Positions 31,817 through 40,047 of a stretch of DNA of 40,164 bases are shown here, in pieces. Both the position numbers and the translations under genes were made by a program. Position 1 is the stretch's first letter. The number at the start of each line of letters is the position of its first letter. Source of the DNA: an uncultured Collinsella sp. (GTDB taxonomy: Bacteria > Actinomycetota > Coriobacteriia > Coriobacteriales > Coriobacteriaceae); assembly GCA_900757495.1 (NCBI GenBank), contig CAAENX010000025.1, positions 1 through 40,164 of the forward strand, written 5' to 3'. The notes under the pieces are model-generated. The model was not told the origin of the DNA. It worked only from the letters and a program-made list of their open reading frames with translations, and searched no databases.

Positions 31817-33370
31817 ATGGCACAGCGTCATCTTCCTGCACTCCTGATCATCATGGATGGTTGCGGCCTTGCTCCGGCCGATGGCGAGAACGCCGTCGCC
31901 GCTGCCAAGACGCCCTTCCTTGATAGCCTGTACGAGAAGTACCCCCACACCACGCTCGGCGCTTCGGGCGAGGACGTGGGTCTTCCCGATGGCCAGATGG
32001 GTAACTCCGAGGTGGGTCACCTCAACATCGGTGCCGGCCGCATCGTGTTCCAGGAGCTTTCGCGCATCAACAACGCCATCAAGGACGGCTCCATCGCCAA
32101 GAACGAGGTTTTCGTCAAGGCTATGGACGACGTCAAGGCTGACGGCAAGACCCTTCACCTCATGGGCCTTATGAGCCCTGGCGGTGTTCATTCTCACATG
32201 AACCACGTCGAGGCTCTGGTCAAGATGGCTGCCGAGCATGGTGTCAAGACCGTTCGCGTCCACGCCTTCATGGATGGCCGCGACGTTGACCCGCAGTCCG
32301 GTGCCGGTTACATGAGTGAGTTCTGCGCCTTCCTGGCTAAGATCTCCGAGGAGACTGGTTGCGACGCTCGCGTTGCCACCGTCTCGGGCCGTTATTGGGC
32401 CATGGACCGCGATAATCGTTGGGAGCGCATCCAGCGCGCCTACGACGTCATGGTCAACGCGTCCGATGCCGATACCGACCCCGTTGCCGGTATCAAGGCC
32501 TACTATGAGAAGGATCCGCGCGGCGACGAGTTCGTCGAGCCCTTCGCTGTCCACAACGAGGGCATCCACGAGGGCGACGCGGCCATCTTCTTCAACTTCC
32601 GTCCCGACCGTGCTCGTCAGATGACCCGCGTGTTCACGGACAAGGAGTTCGACGGCTTTGAGCGCGAGCAGATCAAGCTCTCGCACTTTGTGACGATGAC
32701 CGAGTACGACCCGACGTTTGACGTTGAGGTCGCTTTCCCCAAGACGTTCCCCGAGAACGTCCTGGCCGACGTTATCGCCGCCAACGGCCTGAAGCAGCTG
32801 CACACCGCCGAGACCGAGAAGTACGCCCACGTGACGTTCTTCCTCAACGGCGGCATCGAGGAGCCCAAGGAGGGCGAGGAGCGCGTGCTCGTCGCTTCCC
32901 CCAAGGTCGCTACCTACGATCTGCAGCCCGAGATGAGCGCTCCCGAGGTTACCGAGAAGCTCGTCGCCGCAATCAACGAGGATCGCGCTGATTTCTACAT
33001 CGTGAACTTCGCGAACTGCGACATGGTTGGTCACACCGGTGTCTTCGACGCCGCCGTTAAGGCCGTCGAGGCTGTTGACGATGCTCTGTCCAAGGTTGTC
33101 CCGGCGATTCTCGCCAAGGGTGGCTTTGCGCTGATCACCGCCGACCACGGCAACGCCGACCACATGTTTGACGTTGCTTCCGACGGTTCCAAGCATCCGT
33201 TCACGGCTCACACCACCAACCGTGTGCCGTTCATCATCGTTGATGAGAAGGCCAAGCTCACCGGTATCGAGGACGGCCGTCTTTCCGATATCGCTCCGAC
33301 CATGCTCACCATGGCTGGTATTGAGCCTTCCGCCGAGATGACGGGTCGCGTGCTCGCCACCGAGGCCTAA
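31817..33370 (+). CDS. gpmI: Phosphoglycerate mutase, cofactor-independent
   Basis: Converts 3- to 2-phosphoglycerate in a manganese-dependent, 2,3-bisphosphoglycerate-independent way. The 517-residue product, standard length, belongs to the alkaline phosphatase superfamily. Metal ligand Asp14 is in LIIMDGCGLAP, the phosphoserine nucleophile is Ser64 in GQMGNSEVGHLNIGAG, and the second metal site shows as TADHGNADHM. It completes a pgk-tpiA-gpmI run, placing three successive glycolytic steps under one transcript. In many actinobacteria gpmI is not at this place. Confidence 0.97.
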   Translation: MAQRHLPALLIIMDGCGLAPADGENAVAAAKTPFLDSLYEKYPHTTLGASGEDVGLPDGQMGNSEVGHLNIGAGRIVFQELSRINNAIKDGSIAKNEVFVKAMDDVKADGKTLHLMGLMSPGGVHSHMNHVEALVKMAAEHGVKTVRVHAFMDGRDVDPQSGAGYMSEFCAFLAKISEETGCDARVATVSGRYWAMDRDNRWERIQRAYDVMVNASDADTDPVAGIKAYYEKDPRGDEFVEPFAVHNEGIHEGDAAIFFNFRPDRARQMTRVFTDKEFDGFEREQIKLSHFVTMTEYDPTFDVEVAFPKTFPENVLADVIAANGLKQLHTAETEKYAHVTFFLNGGIEEPKEGEERVLVASPKVATYDLQPEMSAPEVTEKLVAAINEDRADFYIVNFANCDMVGHTGVFDAAVKAVEAVDDALSKVVPAILAKGGFALITADHGNADHMFDVASDGSKHPFTAHTTNRVPFIIVDEKAKLTGIEDGRLSDIAPTMLTMAGIEPSAEMTGRVLATEA

Positions 33371-33430
33371 TAGAAAACAAATTCCGTTTTCTAGTAAGGG
33401 GGTTGTCCACGACTGGACAATCCCCTTTTT
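33371..33430 (+). terminator. Terminator of the glycolytic operon
   Basis: Two hairpins follow the gpmI stop. The first is AT-rich: TAGAAAAC (33371-33378) with GTTTTCTA (33386-33393). The second is a strong 14-bp stem (33396-33409 with 33414-33427) with a CGAC loop and a T run to 33430. Confidence 0.92.
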
Positions 33431-33489
33431 AATATTTCTGCCATTTCTGCCCCGTACCTAAATGGCGGGTGGGGGAGTGCTGGGGGTTG

Positions 33490-33498
33490 TGGTACAGT
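33490..33498 (+). promoter_or_regulatory. Possible extended -10 promoter of secG
   Basis: TGG-TACAGT fits an extended -10. No -35 is evident. secG lies between two strong terminators, so it needs its own promoter. Confidence 0.35.
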
Positions 33499-33534
33499 AC
33501 TGGAGTTTGAATTGTTCTATTAAGGAGCTTATCT

Positions 33535-33789
33535 ATGGGTCCGTTTCAGATTCTTCTGTTTGTCGTTTGGGCTGTCTCTGCCGTGGCGCTGACGATTCTC
33601 GTTCTGATGCATTCCGGTAAGGGCACCGGCGTTTCGGATATGATCGCTAGCTCGCTGTATAACTCCAGCTCTGCCACGGGCGTCATGGAGCAGAACCTCG
33701 ATCGCCTGACGGTAATTATGGCCGTCGTTTTTGCCGTGTGCGTCGTGCTGTGCATGTTCTTCTTCCCGCAGGGCATCGTCGGCTACTAA
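33535..33789 (+). CDS. secG: Preprotein translocase subunit SecG
   Basis: A small membrane partner of SecYE that helps SecA-driven protein export. The 84-residue product has two hydrophobic segments (about 5-25 and 58-78) joined by a cytoplasmic loop with the conserved LMHSGKGTGVSD and a Ser-rich SLYNSSSATGVMEQNLDRLT. Length is typical of actinobacteria. AAGGAG lies 7 bases before the ATG. secG downstream of gap-pgk-tpiA is the usual actinobacterial order. Confidence 0.95.
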   Translation: MGPFQILLFVVWAVSAVALTILVLMHSGKGTGVSDMIASSLYNSSSATGVMEQNLDRLTVIMAVVFAVCVVLCMFFFPQGIVGY

Positions 33790-33811
33790 GCATCGGCGTA
33801 TATACGTTTGT

Positions 33812-33841
33812 AAAGGGTCCCGCATGTGCGGGGCCCTTTTT
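33812..33841 (+). terminator. Terminator of secG
   Basis: AAAGGGTCCCGC pairs with GCGGGGCCCTTT around ATGT, one G-T pair, then further T. A classical intrinsic terminator; on the minus strand it also has a T run. Confidence 0.92.
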
Positions 33842-33959
33842 GTTTACAGACTTGTAATAGAGTCAAAATATCCCCACATACTTCGCCTAACTAAAGAAAT
33901 TCTCGACCGTTAACCGGAATTAGCGCCATATTGTGCATAAAATGCGCTACTGTATTGCG

Positions 33960-34006
33960 AAACGTTGGTCCGCACTGCATAACCAGCCATAACGGCGGAC
34001 CGCGTT
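33960..34006 (+). promoter_or_regulatory. Inverted repeat in the leader of the peptide importer operon
   Basis: GGTCCGC (33967-33973) pairs with GCGGACC (33995-34001), and the flanking AACG with CGTT (34003-34006), around a 21-base loop. An AAACGTT core (33960-33966) resembles the candidate operators at 15840 and 28547. Upstream, 33842-33959 is AT-rich and must hold the promoter, but I cannot pick the boxes with confidence. Confidence 0.4.
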
Positions 34007-34079
34007 TGAATGGTTCGATTGGGCTGTCTCGACGTTGCCCGGCCGAATTCACTTTGTCCTATCTCATAAGGAGGATGGC

Positions 34080-35756
34080 ATGGCTGATTCTATGTTCCAC
34101 CAGCCCGTTATGGGTCGTCGCGCCTTTGTTGGCGGCACCCTCGCTGCGAGCTCCATGGCTTTTCTTGCCGCATGCGGCAAGAAGGGCGGCGACGCTTCCG
34201 GATCTGACTCCGGTTCGACGCTGAACTTCTACATCAACAACCCGGTCTGCATCGACCCCTACAACGTCCAGGAGGATCAGGGCACTCAGGTCGAGTACCA
34301 GCTCTTCGACGCTCTGACGGAGTACGACCCCGAGAAGGGCGAGATCGTTCCGCTGGCTTGCGAGTCCTTCGAGGCTAACGACGACGCCACTGAGTTCACC
34401 TTCAAGATCAAGAAGGCTAAGTTCCACAACGGTGACGACGTTACCTCCAAGTCCTTCAAGCTCGGTTGGGAGCGTCTAGTCAACACCAAGTCGGCCATCG
34501 CCACCGAGTATGGTCCTTCCGAGGTCTCCTATCACCTTTCCATGGTTGAGGGCTATGACGATCTGCTTGCCGGCAACGCTACCGAGCTCAGCGGTGTTAC
34601 TTGCCCCGACGATGAGACCCTCGTCGTCAAGCTGTCTTCCGCTTACGCCGACTTCCCCTTCGTCGCCTCTCACCCGGCTCTGTCCCCGGTTCCCGAGTGC
34701 GCCGAGTCCGATGTCAAGAGCTTCTACCTTGCCCCGGTCGGTAACGGCCCGTTCATGATGGACGGTAAGTGGGAGGATGGCCAGGAGATCAACCTCAAGA
34801 AGTTCGACGATTACTATGGCGACAAGGCCAAGATCGATGGCATCCACTTCCAGGTCATCAAGGACATGGAGACCGCTTACAAGGAGTTCCAGGCCGGTAA
34901 CCTCGATGTCTGCGACGTTCCCGTTGCTCAGATCGATGCCGCCAAGAAGGACCGTGGCGAGTCCAAGGACGGTTACACCATGGGTGACGGCGAGCATATG
35001 CTGCTCGGTGCCGAGCCTTCCACGTACTATCTGACCTGCAACACCACGGCCGAGCCGTTCAATAACGCCGACCTGCGCAAGGGCATCTCCCTGGCCATCA
35101 ACCGTGAGGCCATCTGCAAGACCATCTTCAAGGGTACCCGTACCCCCGCCGACGGTATTGTTCCTCCGGGAATCGCCGGCTACAAGGAGGGCGCATGGGA
35201 GTTCTGCGCCTATGACGTCGACAAGGCTAACGAGTACCTCGACAAGGTCGCTCCCGCTGGCGCTAACGGCGATCGTGGCATTAGCGTGACCCTTTCCTAC
35301 AACCAGGACGGTGGTCACAAGGAGATCATGGAGTCCATCATCGGCGACCTCGCCAAGGTTGGCGTTACCGCTGTCTCCGATACCCCTGAGTGGTCTGCCC
35401 TGCTCGAGCAGTATCAGAACTTCAACTATCAGTTCGGCCGTCTGGGCTGGATCGCCGATTACCCGATCATGGACAACTTCCTGTACCCGCTGTTCCACTC
35501 CGACTCCCTCGGTGGCGACAACCGCTCCGGTTACAGCAACCCCGAGTTCGATGCCAAGGTCGACGAGGCCCGCACCACGGTTGATGACGAGGAGCGCATC
35601 GCCAAGATGCGGGAGGCCGACGCCATGGTCGCTGCTGACTGCCCGGTTATCCCGGTGATGTTCTACACGCACACCATCGCTGGCTCTGACCGCGTCAAGC
35701 ATCTCTATGTTGATCCGCAGAAGCACGCCGATCTGGGTACCGCCGAGCTCGCCTAA
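34080..35756 (+). CDS. oppA: Peptide-binding lipoprotein of an ABC importer (OppA/DppA family)
   Basis: Binds peptides outside the membrane for the importer encoded next. The 558-residue SBP_bac_5 protein has twin arginines in MGRRAFVGG (11-19), a hydrophobic stretch and lipobox LAAC with Cys32, then a Gly/Ser linker; export by Tat followed by lipidation is likely. The mature part begins NFYINNPVCIDPYNVQ, typical of OppA. AAGGAGG (34068-34074) sets ATG 34080; the in-frame extension upstream to 34035 is not needed. It is clearly different from the binding protein at 16113. Peptide specificity is the usual family function; no neighbour argues otherwise. Confidence 0.88.
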   Translation: MADSMFHQPVMGRRAFVGGTLAASSMAFLAACGKKGGDASGSDSGSTLNFYINNPVCIDPYNVQEDQGTQVEYQLFDALTEYDPEKGEIVPLACESFEANDDATEFTFKIKKAKFHNGDDVTSKSFKLGWERLVNTKSAIATEYGPSEVSYHLSMVEGYDDLLAGNATELSGVTCPDDETLVVKLSSAYADFPFVASHPALSPVPECAESDVKSFYLAPVGNGPFMMDGKWEDGQEINLKKFDDYYGDKAKIDGIHFQVIKDMETAYKEFQAGNLDVCDVPVAQIDAAKKDRGESKDGYTMGDGEHMLLGAEPSTYYLTCNTTAEPFNNADLRKGISLAINREAICKTIFKGTRTPADGIVPPGIAGYKEGAWEFCAYDVDKANEYLDKVAPAGANGDRGISVTLSYNQDGGHKEIMESIIGDLAKVGVTAVSDTPEWSALLEQYQNFNYQFGRLGWIADYPIMDNFLYPLFHSDSLGGDNRSGYSNPEFDAKVDEARTTVDDEERIAKMREADAMVAADCPVIPVMFYTHTIAGSDRVKHLYVDPQKHADLGTAELA

Positions 35757-35854
35757 GGGTTTTGCAGCTTCCGTGAGGGTCAAGTATTTACGTAGACCTC
35801 ATGGGAAACATACAGTTCTCCCTAACCTGGGGTAAACTGGCTGATGGTAATTTT

Positions 35855-35886
35855 GGGATGCCGGTCTGGCGATCGGCATCCCATTT
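35855..35886 (+). terminator. Hairpin between binding protein and permease genes
   Basis: GGGATGCCG (35855-35863) pairs perfectly with CGGCATCCC (35874-35882), followed by ATTT. It occupies the same place as the hairpin at 17789 in the other importer operon and probably lowers expression of the downstream genes. Confidence 0.65.
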
Positions 35887-35913
35887 AGGTTAATCCCTAG
35901 ATAGGGGAGTGGT

Positions 35914-36951
35914 ATGGGTAAGTACATCGTTAAACGTGTGCTTCAGTTCATCCCGGTGTTTTTGGGCGTTACGCTGATTCTGTTCGCCCTCCAGAATATC
36001 GTGCCGGGAGATCCGATCAAGCTGATCGGTGGAGACAAGGCTCTGTCCCCCGAGGTGGAGCTTCAGCTTCGCGTTCGCTATCACCTGGTCCAGACGGACG
36101 AGGACGGCAACGCGATCCTTGACGAGAACGGCGACCCCGTTCAAACGTCGCTCGTGGACCGTTACTTGTATTACATGAACGGCCTGCTTCATGGCGATCT
36201 GGGCAATTCGTACCAGCGCAAGCTGCCGGTTACGGAAATCTTTGCCCAGAAGTATCCGTATACGGTCAAACTTGCCGCGTGCGCCATTGTGCTCGAGGCA
36301 ATCATGGGTATCGGTGCGGGTATCATTTCGGCGGTAAAGCGTTATTCCTTCTGGGATATTTTGGTAACGCTCACCACGTCGATCCTCGTTGCTGTCCCGG
36401 CCTTCTGGCTCGGTATGTTGCTGCAGCTGTTCTTTGGCGTCATCCTCAAGGATGCCACGGGCGGTGCATTCTCCATGCCGATCTCGGGTGCCGGCGGTTC
36501 CAGCTCTCAGTATCAGGATTGGATGCACTATGTGCTTCCGACCATTACGCTGGCTTCGGTTTCGACCGCCTATGCTGCCCGCATTATGCGCTCGCAGCTG
36601 CTTGACGTCATGAACCAGGATTACATCCGTACGGCAAAGGCGAAGGGTCTCTCCAATCGCGCGATCATTATCAAGCATGCGCTTAAGAATGCACTCATCC
36701 CCGTCGTTACCTATATTGGTGTCGACTTCGGCGGCATGCTTTCGGGCGCCATCCTGACCGAGACGGTCTTTAACTGGCCCGGCATCGGCTTCGAGGTCTA
36801 CCGCGCCATTAGCATGCGCGACTGGCCCATCGTTATGGGCGGCGTTACGCTCATTGTTGTCGTCGTTATGGTGATCAACCTGCTCGTCGACATTAGCTAT
36901 GCATTCCTCGACCCGCGCATCCGCCTTGGCGGTCCGTCGGATAAGGCCTAA
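35914..36951 (+). CDS. oppB: Peptide ABC transporter permease, OppB/DppB
   Basis: Membrane subunit of the importer, 345 residues. It opens with the typical GKYIVKRVLQFIPVFLGVTLILFALQNIVPGDP, with about six membrane spans, and the EAA loop reads MNQDYIRTAKAKGLSNRAII. Between spans one and two is a ~60-residue external segment with an acidic QTDEDGNAILDENGDP stretch, somewhat longer than in the other OppB of this window. It ends in LDPRIRLG. ATG 35914 has TAGGGGAG upstream. Confidence 0.93.
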   Translation: MGKYIVKRVLQFIPVFLGVTLILFALQNIVPGDPIKLIGGDKALSPEVELQLRVRYHLVQTDEDGNAILDENGDPVQTSLVDRYLYYMNGLLHGDLGNSYQRKLPVTEIFAQKYPYTVKLAACAIVLEAIMGIGAGIISAVKRYSFWDILVTLTTSILVAVPAFWLGMLLQLFFGVILKDATGGAFSMPISGAGGSSSQYQDWMHYVLPTITLASVSTAYAARIMRSQLLDVMNQDYIRTAKAKGLSNRAIIIKHALKNALIPVVTYIGVDFGGMLSGAILTETVFNWPGIGFEVYRAISMRDWPIVMGGVTLIVVVVMVINLLVDISYAFLDPRIRLGGPSDKA

Positions 36952-36965
36952 GGGAGGTACGTCTC

Positions 36966-37901
36966 ATGCAGGAAACTGATTCTCAGTCTCAGGAGCAGGC
37001 TACCGCCACCAAGGCCGCATCTGCTCCCGCCAAGTCCCGCACGCTGTGGGGCGACGCTTTTAAGCGTCTTCGTAAGAACAAGCTCGCCGTTATCGGTGTC
37101 TGCTGGATCATCATCGTTGTTGTGGTCGCCCTGACCGCCGATCTGTGGGCTAAGCCCTGGCTCGGCTCTCCTACGGCTTCCGACTCGACCACCATGGCCG
37201 AGACGTCGCTGCTGGCTCCGTGTGCCGAGCACCCGTTTGGCACCGACTCTCTTGGTCGTGACATTCTCGTCCGTGTTATCTACGGTGCACGCGTTTCGCT
37301 GTCCGTCGGCATTATGGCCACCGCCATCTCCACGGTGATCGGTTTGGTCATGGGTGCTCTGGCCGGTTTCTACGGCGGAATCTGGGATACGATCATCATG
37401 CGCTGTGCGGATATCTTCCTAGCGTTCCCGTACGTGCTGTTCGTTGTTGCCATGATTGCCGTTATCGGTCGTGGTCTTCAGAATGTCTTTATCGCCATCG
37501 GCATTCTCGGCTGGCCTTCGATTGCGCGCGTCTTCCGATCCGCGATCCTGACGGTCAAAGAGAACGACTATGTTGACGCCGCTCGCGCTATGGGTGCATC
37601 CGATGCGCGTATCGTTATGCGCCATATCTTCCCGAACTCCGTTGCTTCTATCGTGGTCTATGCGACCATGAACATTGGTGGCGCTATTCTGACCGAGTCT
37701 GCCCTGTCCTTCCTCGGCATGGGCGTTATCCCGCCTACGCCTTCGTGGGGCTCCATGATTCAGGACGGTCAGCAGTATCTTCTGACTGCTCCCTGGATGA
37801 TGATCATGCCCGGTCTGGCAATTCTCTCGACGGTGCTCGCCTTCACCCTGCTGGGTGACGGTCTGCGCGACGCCCTCGACGTCAAGATGAAGGACGCATA
37901 A
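36966..37901 (+). CDS. oppC: Peptide ABC transporter permease, OppC/DppC
   Basis: Second membrane subunit, 311 residues. A charged, Gln/Ala-rich N-terminal tail of about 35 residues precedes the first span (LAVIGVCWIIIVVVVALTADLW). The HPFGTDSLGRDILVRVIYGARVSL motif, the EAA loop VKENDYVDAARAMGASDARIV and the ending LLGDGLRDALDVKMKDA are diagnostic for OppC/DppC. GGGAGG lies 8 bases before the ATG; the next gene begins 2 bases after the stop. Confidence 0.94.
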   Translation: MQETDSQSQEQATATKAASAPAKSRTLWGDAFKRLRKNKLAVIGVCWIIIVVVVALTADLWAKPWLGSPTASDSTTMAETSLLAPCAEHPFGTDSLGRDILVRVIYGARVSLSVGIMATAISTVIGLVMGALAGFYGGIWDTIIMRCADIFLAFPYVLFVVAMIAVIGRGLQNVFIAIGILGWPSIARVFRSAILTVKENDYVDAARAMGASDARIVMRHIFPNSVASIVVYATMNIGGAILTESALSFLGMGVIPPTPSWGSMIQDGQQYLLTAPWMMIMPGLAILSTVLAFTLLGDGLRDALDVKMKDA

Positions 37902-37903
37902 GG

Positions 37904-38995
37904 ATGAAGAAGAACAAGAACTATGTGGACCTGAAGGACCAGCCGGTTCCCGAGGGCCAGCATCTGCTCGAGGTCGATGACCTTAAGATGTATTTCCATA
38001 CCGAAGATGGTGTCGTTCGCGCTGTCGACGGTGTGTCCTACACACTCGATCGCGGCGAGACCCTGGGTGTCGTCGGTGAGTCCGGCTCCGGTAAGTCCGT
38101 GACCGCCATGACCATCATGGGTCTTATCTCGATGCCTCCGGGAAAGATTGAGGGCGGCGACGTTCGCTATCGCGGTCGTTCTATCCTCGAGATGACCGAG
38201 GAAGAGATGCAGCACATTCGCGGTAACGATATCGCGATGATCTTCCAGGATCCTATGACCTCCTTGAACCCGGTCTATAAGATCGGCAAGCAGGTGGGCG
38301 AGGGCCTTCGTCTGCATCGTGGCTACTCCAAGCAGGAGGCGCTCAAGCGCGCCACCGAGCTTTTGGACCTCGTTGGCATTCCCGAGCCCGAGAAGCGCGT
38401 CAATGAGTATCCGCACCAGTTCTCTGGTGGCATGCGTCAGCGCGTCATGATTGCTATGGCCCTTGCCTGCGATCCCGATATTCTGATTGCCGACGAGCCC
38501 ACGACCGCCCTGGACGTTACCATTCAGGCTCAGATTATTGAGCTTATGCAGGAAATGCAGGAGAAGAACGGCAACGCCATCATCATGATTACCCATGACC
38601 TGGGCGTTGTCGCCGATATGGCCGACAAAATCATGGTTATGTATGCCGGCCGTCCTGTCGAGTTCGGTACTGCTGAGGAAATCTTCTACGAGAGCCGCCA
38701 TCCCTACACCTGGGGCCTTATCCGCTCCATCCCGGAGCAGGCCATCGAAGAGAAGAAGCCTCTTACGCCGATTCACGGCAACCCGCCTTCGCTCATGAAC
38801 TTGCCTGAGGGCTGCGTCTTCTCTCCTCGTTGCCCCTATGCGACGGACAAGTGCCGCAAGCAGCGCCCCGAGCGCGTTGTTACCGAGTCTGGCCATTACT
38901 CTGCGTGCCACTACTCCGGTGACCCCGAGTTCCTCAAGAACGCTCCTGAGACGTCCCGTACGCGCAAGGATTCCAAGAAGGGAGGCGAGGCGTAA
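37904..38995 (+). CDS. oppD: Peptide ABC transporter ATPase, OppD/DppD
   Basis: ATPase subunit, 363 residues. Walker A is GESGSGKS (58-65), signature FSGGMRQRVMIAMAL, Walker B ILIADEPTTALD, and the H-loop ITHD. The C-terminal oligopeptide-transporter domain keeps four cysteines, Cys304, 310, 317 and 335 (CVFSPRC...C...C), which bind a 4Fe-4S cluster in studied DppD proteins. This contrasts with the fused ATPase at 18844, where they are lost. Its stop overlaps the next start (TAATG). Confidence 0.95.
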   Translation: MKKNKNYVDLKDQPVPEGQHLLEVDDLKMYFHTEDGVVRAVDGVSYTLDRGETLGVVGESGSGKSVTAMTIMGLISMPPGKIEGGDVRYRGRSILEMTEEEMQHIRGNDIAMIFQDPMTSLNPVYKIGKQVGEGLRLHRGYSKQEALKRATELLDLVGIPEPEKRVNEYPHQFSGGMRQRVMIAMALACDPDILIADEPTTALDVTIQAQIIELMQEMQEKNGNAIIMITHDLGVVADMADKIMVMYAGRPVEFGTAEEIFYESRHPYTWGLIRSIPEQAIEEKKPLTPIHGNPPSLMNLPEGCVFSPRCPYATDKCRKQRPERVVTESGHYSACHYSGDPEFLKNAPETSRTRKDSKKGGEA

Positions 38996-40023
38996 TGGCA
39001 GATACCAACGAGCGTACTCCGCTGCTGAAGGTCGAGCACCTCTCTAAGGAGTTTCCCGCTGAGTCCGGCATGTTCGCCAAGCGCTTCTCTAAGCGTGTCG
39101 TCTCTGCTGTGAATGACATTTCGTTCGAGATTTATCCGGGCGAGACCTTTGGCCTGGTCGGCGAGTCTGGTTGCGGTAAGTCCACCACGGGCCGCACCAT
39201 CATGCGCCTGACCAAGCCGACGGCCGGCAAAGTGTTCTTCCAGGGCAAAGATGTTGCCGAGATGAGCAAGCATGAGATTAAGGACATGCGTCGCGAGATG
39301 CAGTTCATCTTCCAGGACCCCTATGCTTCGCTTAATCCTCGTATGACCATTGGCGAGATCGTCTCCGAGCCCATGACCATTCATGGCGTGGGTACCAAGG
39401 AGGAGCGCATTGAGCGCGTCCGCGAGCTGCTGGACGTCGTCGGCCTGAACCCCGAGCACATCAACCGCTATCCGCATGAGTTCTCGGGCGGTCAGCGCCA
39501 GCGTGTCGGCATTGCCCGCGCATTTGCGCTGAAGCCCAAGCTGATTATCTGCGACGAGCCGGTATCCGCTCTGGATGTGTCCATCCAGGCCCAGGTTCTT
39601 AACCTGCTCAAGGAACTGCAGGATAAGTTCGGTACCGCGTATCTGTTTATCGCCCACGACCTCTCCGTCGTACAGCACATCTCCGATCGTGTTGCCGTTA
39701 TGTATCTGGGTAAGATGGTCGAGGTTTCGGACTGGAAGACGCTCTATAGTGAGCCTCACCATCCGTACACGCAGTCGCTGCTGTCTGCCGTGCCGGTGCC
39801 CGATCCGGATATCCAGAAGACCCGTAAGCGCATCATCCTTGCCGGCGATCCGCCGTCGCCGCTGGATCCGCCGACCGGCTGCCGTTTCCACACGCGTTGC
39901 CCGATCGCGCAGGGTATCTGCTCAGAGAAGCTTCCTGAGTTTAAGGAAGTCGCACCGGGCCACTGCTGCGCGTGCCACTTCGCCGAGCCGTTCCCGATCA
40001 AGGAATCGCACATCGACCTGTAG
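38995..40023 (+). CDS. oppF: Peptide ABC transporter ATPase, OppF/DppF
   Basis: Second ATPase, 342 residues. Walker A GESGCGKS (56-63), signature FSGGQRQRVGIARAF, Walker B IICDEPVSALD and IAHD are intact. The C-terminal domain has the cysteine set CRFHTRC (296, 302), Cys309 and a CCAC cluster (324-327). It overlaps oppD by one base and closes the operon; a very long palindrome follows. Confidence 0.95.
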   Translation: MADTNERTPLLKVEHLSKEFPAESGMFAKRFSKRVVSAVNDISFEIYPGETFGLVGESGCGKSTTGRTIMRLTKPTAGKVFFQGKDVAEMSKHEIKDMRREMQFIFQDPYASLNPRMTIGEIVSEPMTIHGVGTKEERIERVRELLDVVGLNPEHINRYPHEFSGGQRQRVGIARAFALKPKLIICDEPVSALDVSIQAQVLNLLKELQDKFGTAYLFIAHDLSVVQHISDRVAVMYLGKMVEVSDWKTLYSEPHHPYTQSLLSAVPVPDPDIQKTRKRIILAGDPPSPLDPPTGCRFHTRCPIAQGICSEKLPEFKEVAPGHCCACHFAEPFPIKESHIDL

Positions 40024-40047
40024 TCGGTTGTTTTCGTCCGGGCCCGC

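Noticed and set aside
31601..33211. Open frame of 536 codons on the minus strand opposite gpmI
   Set aside because: Antisense shadow of a highly expressed glycolytic gene with strong codon bias.
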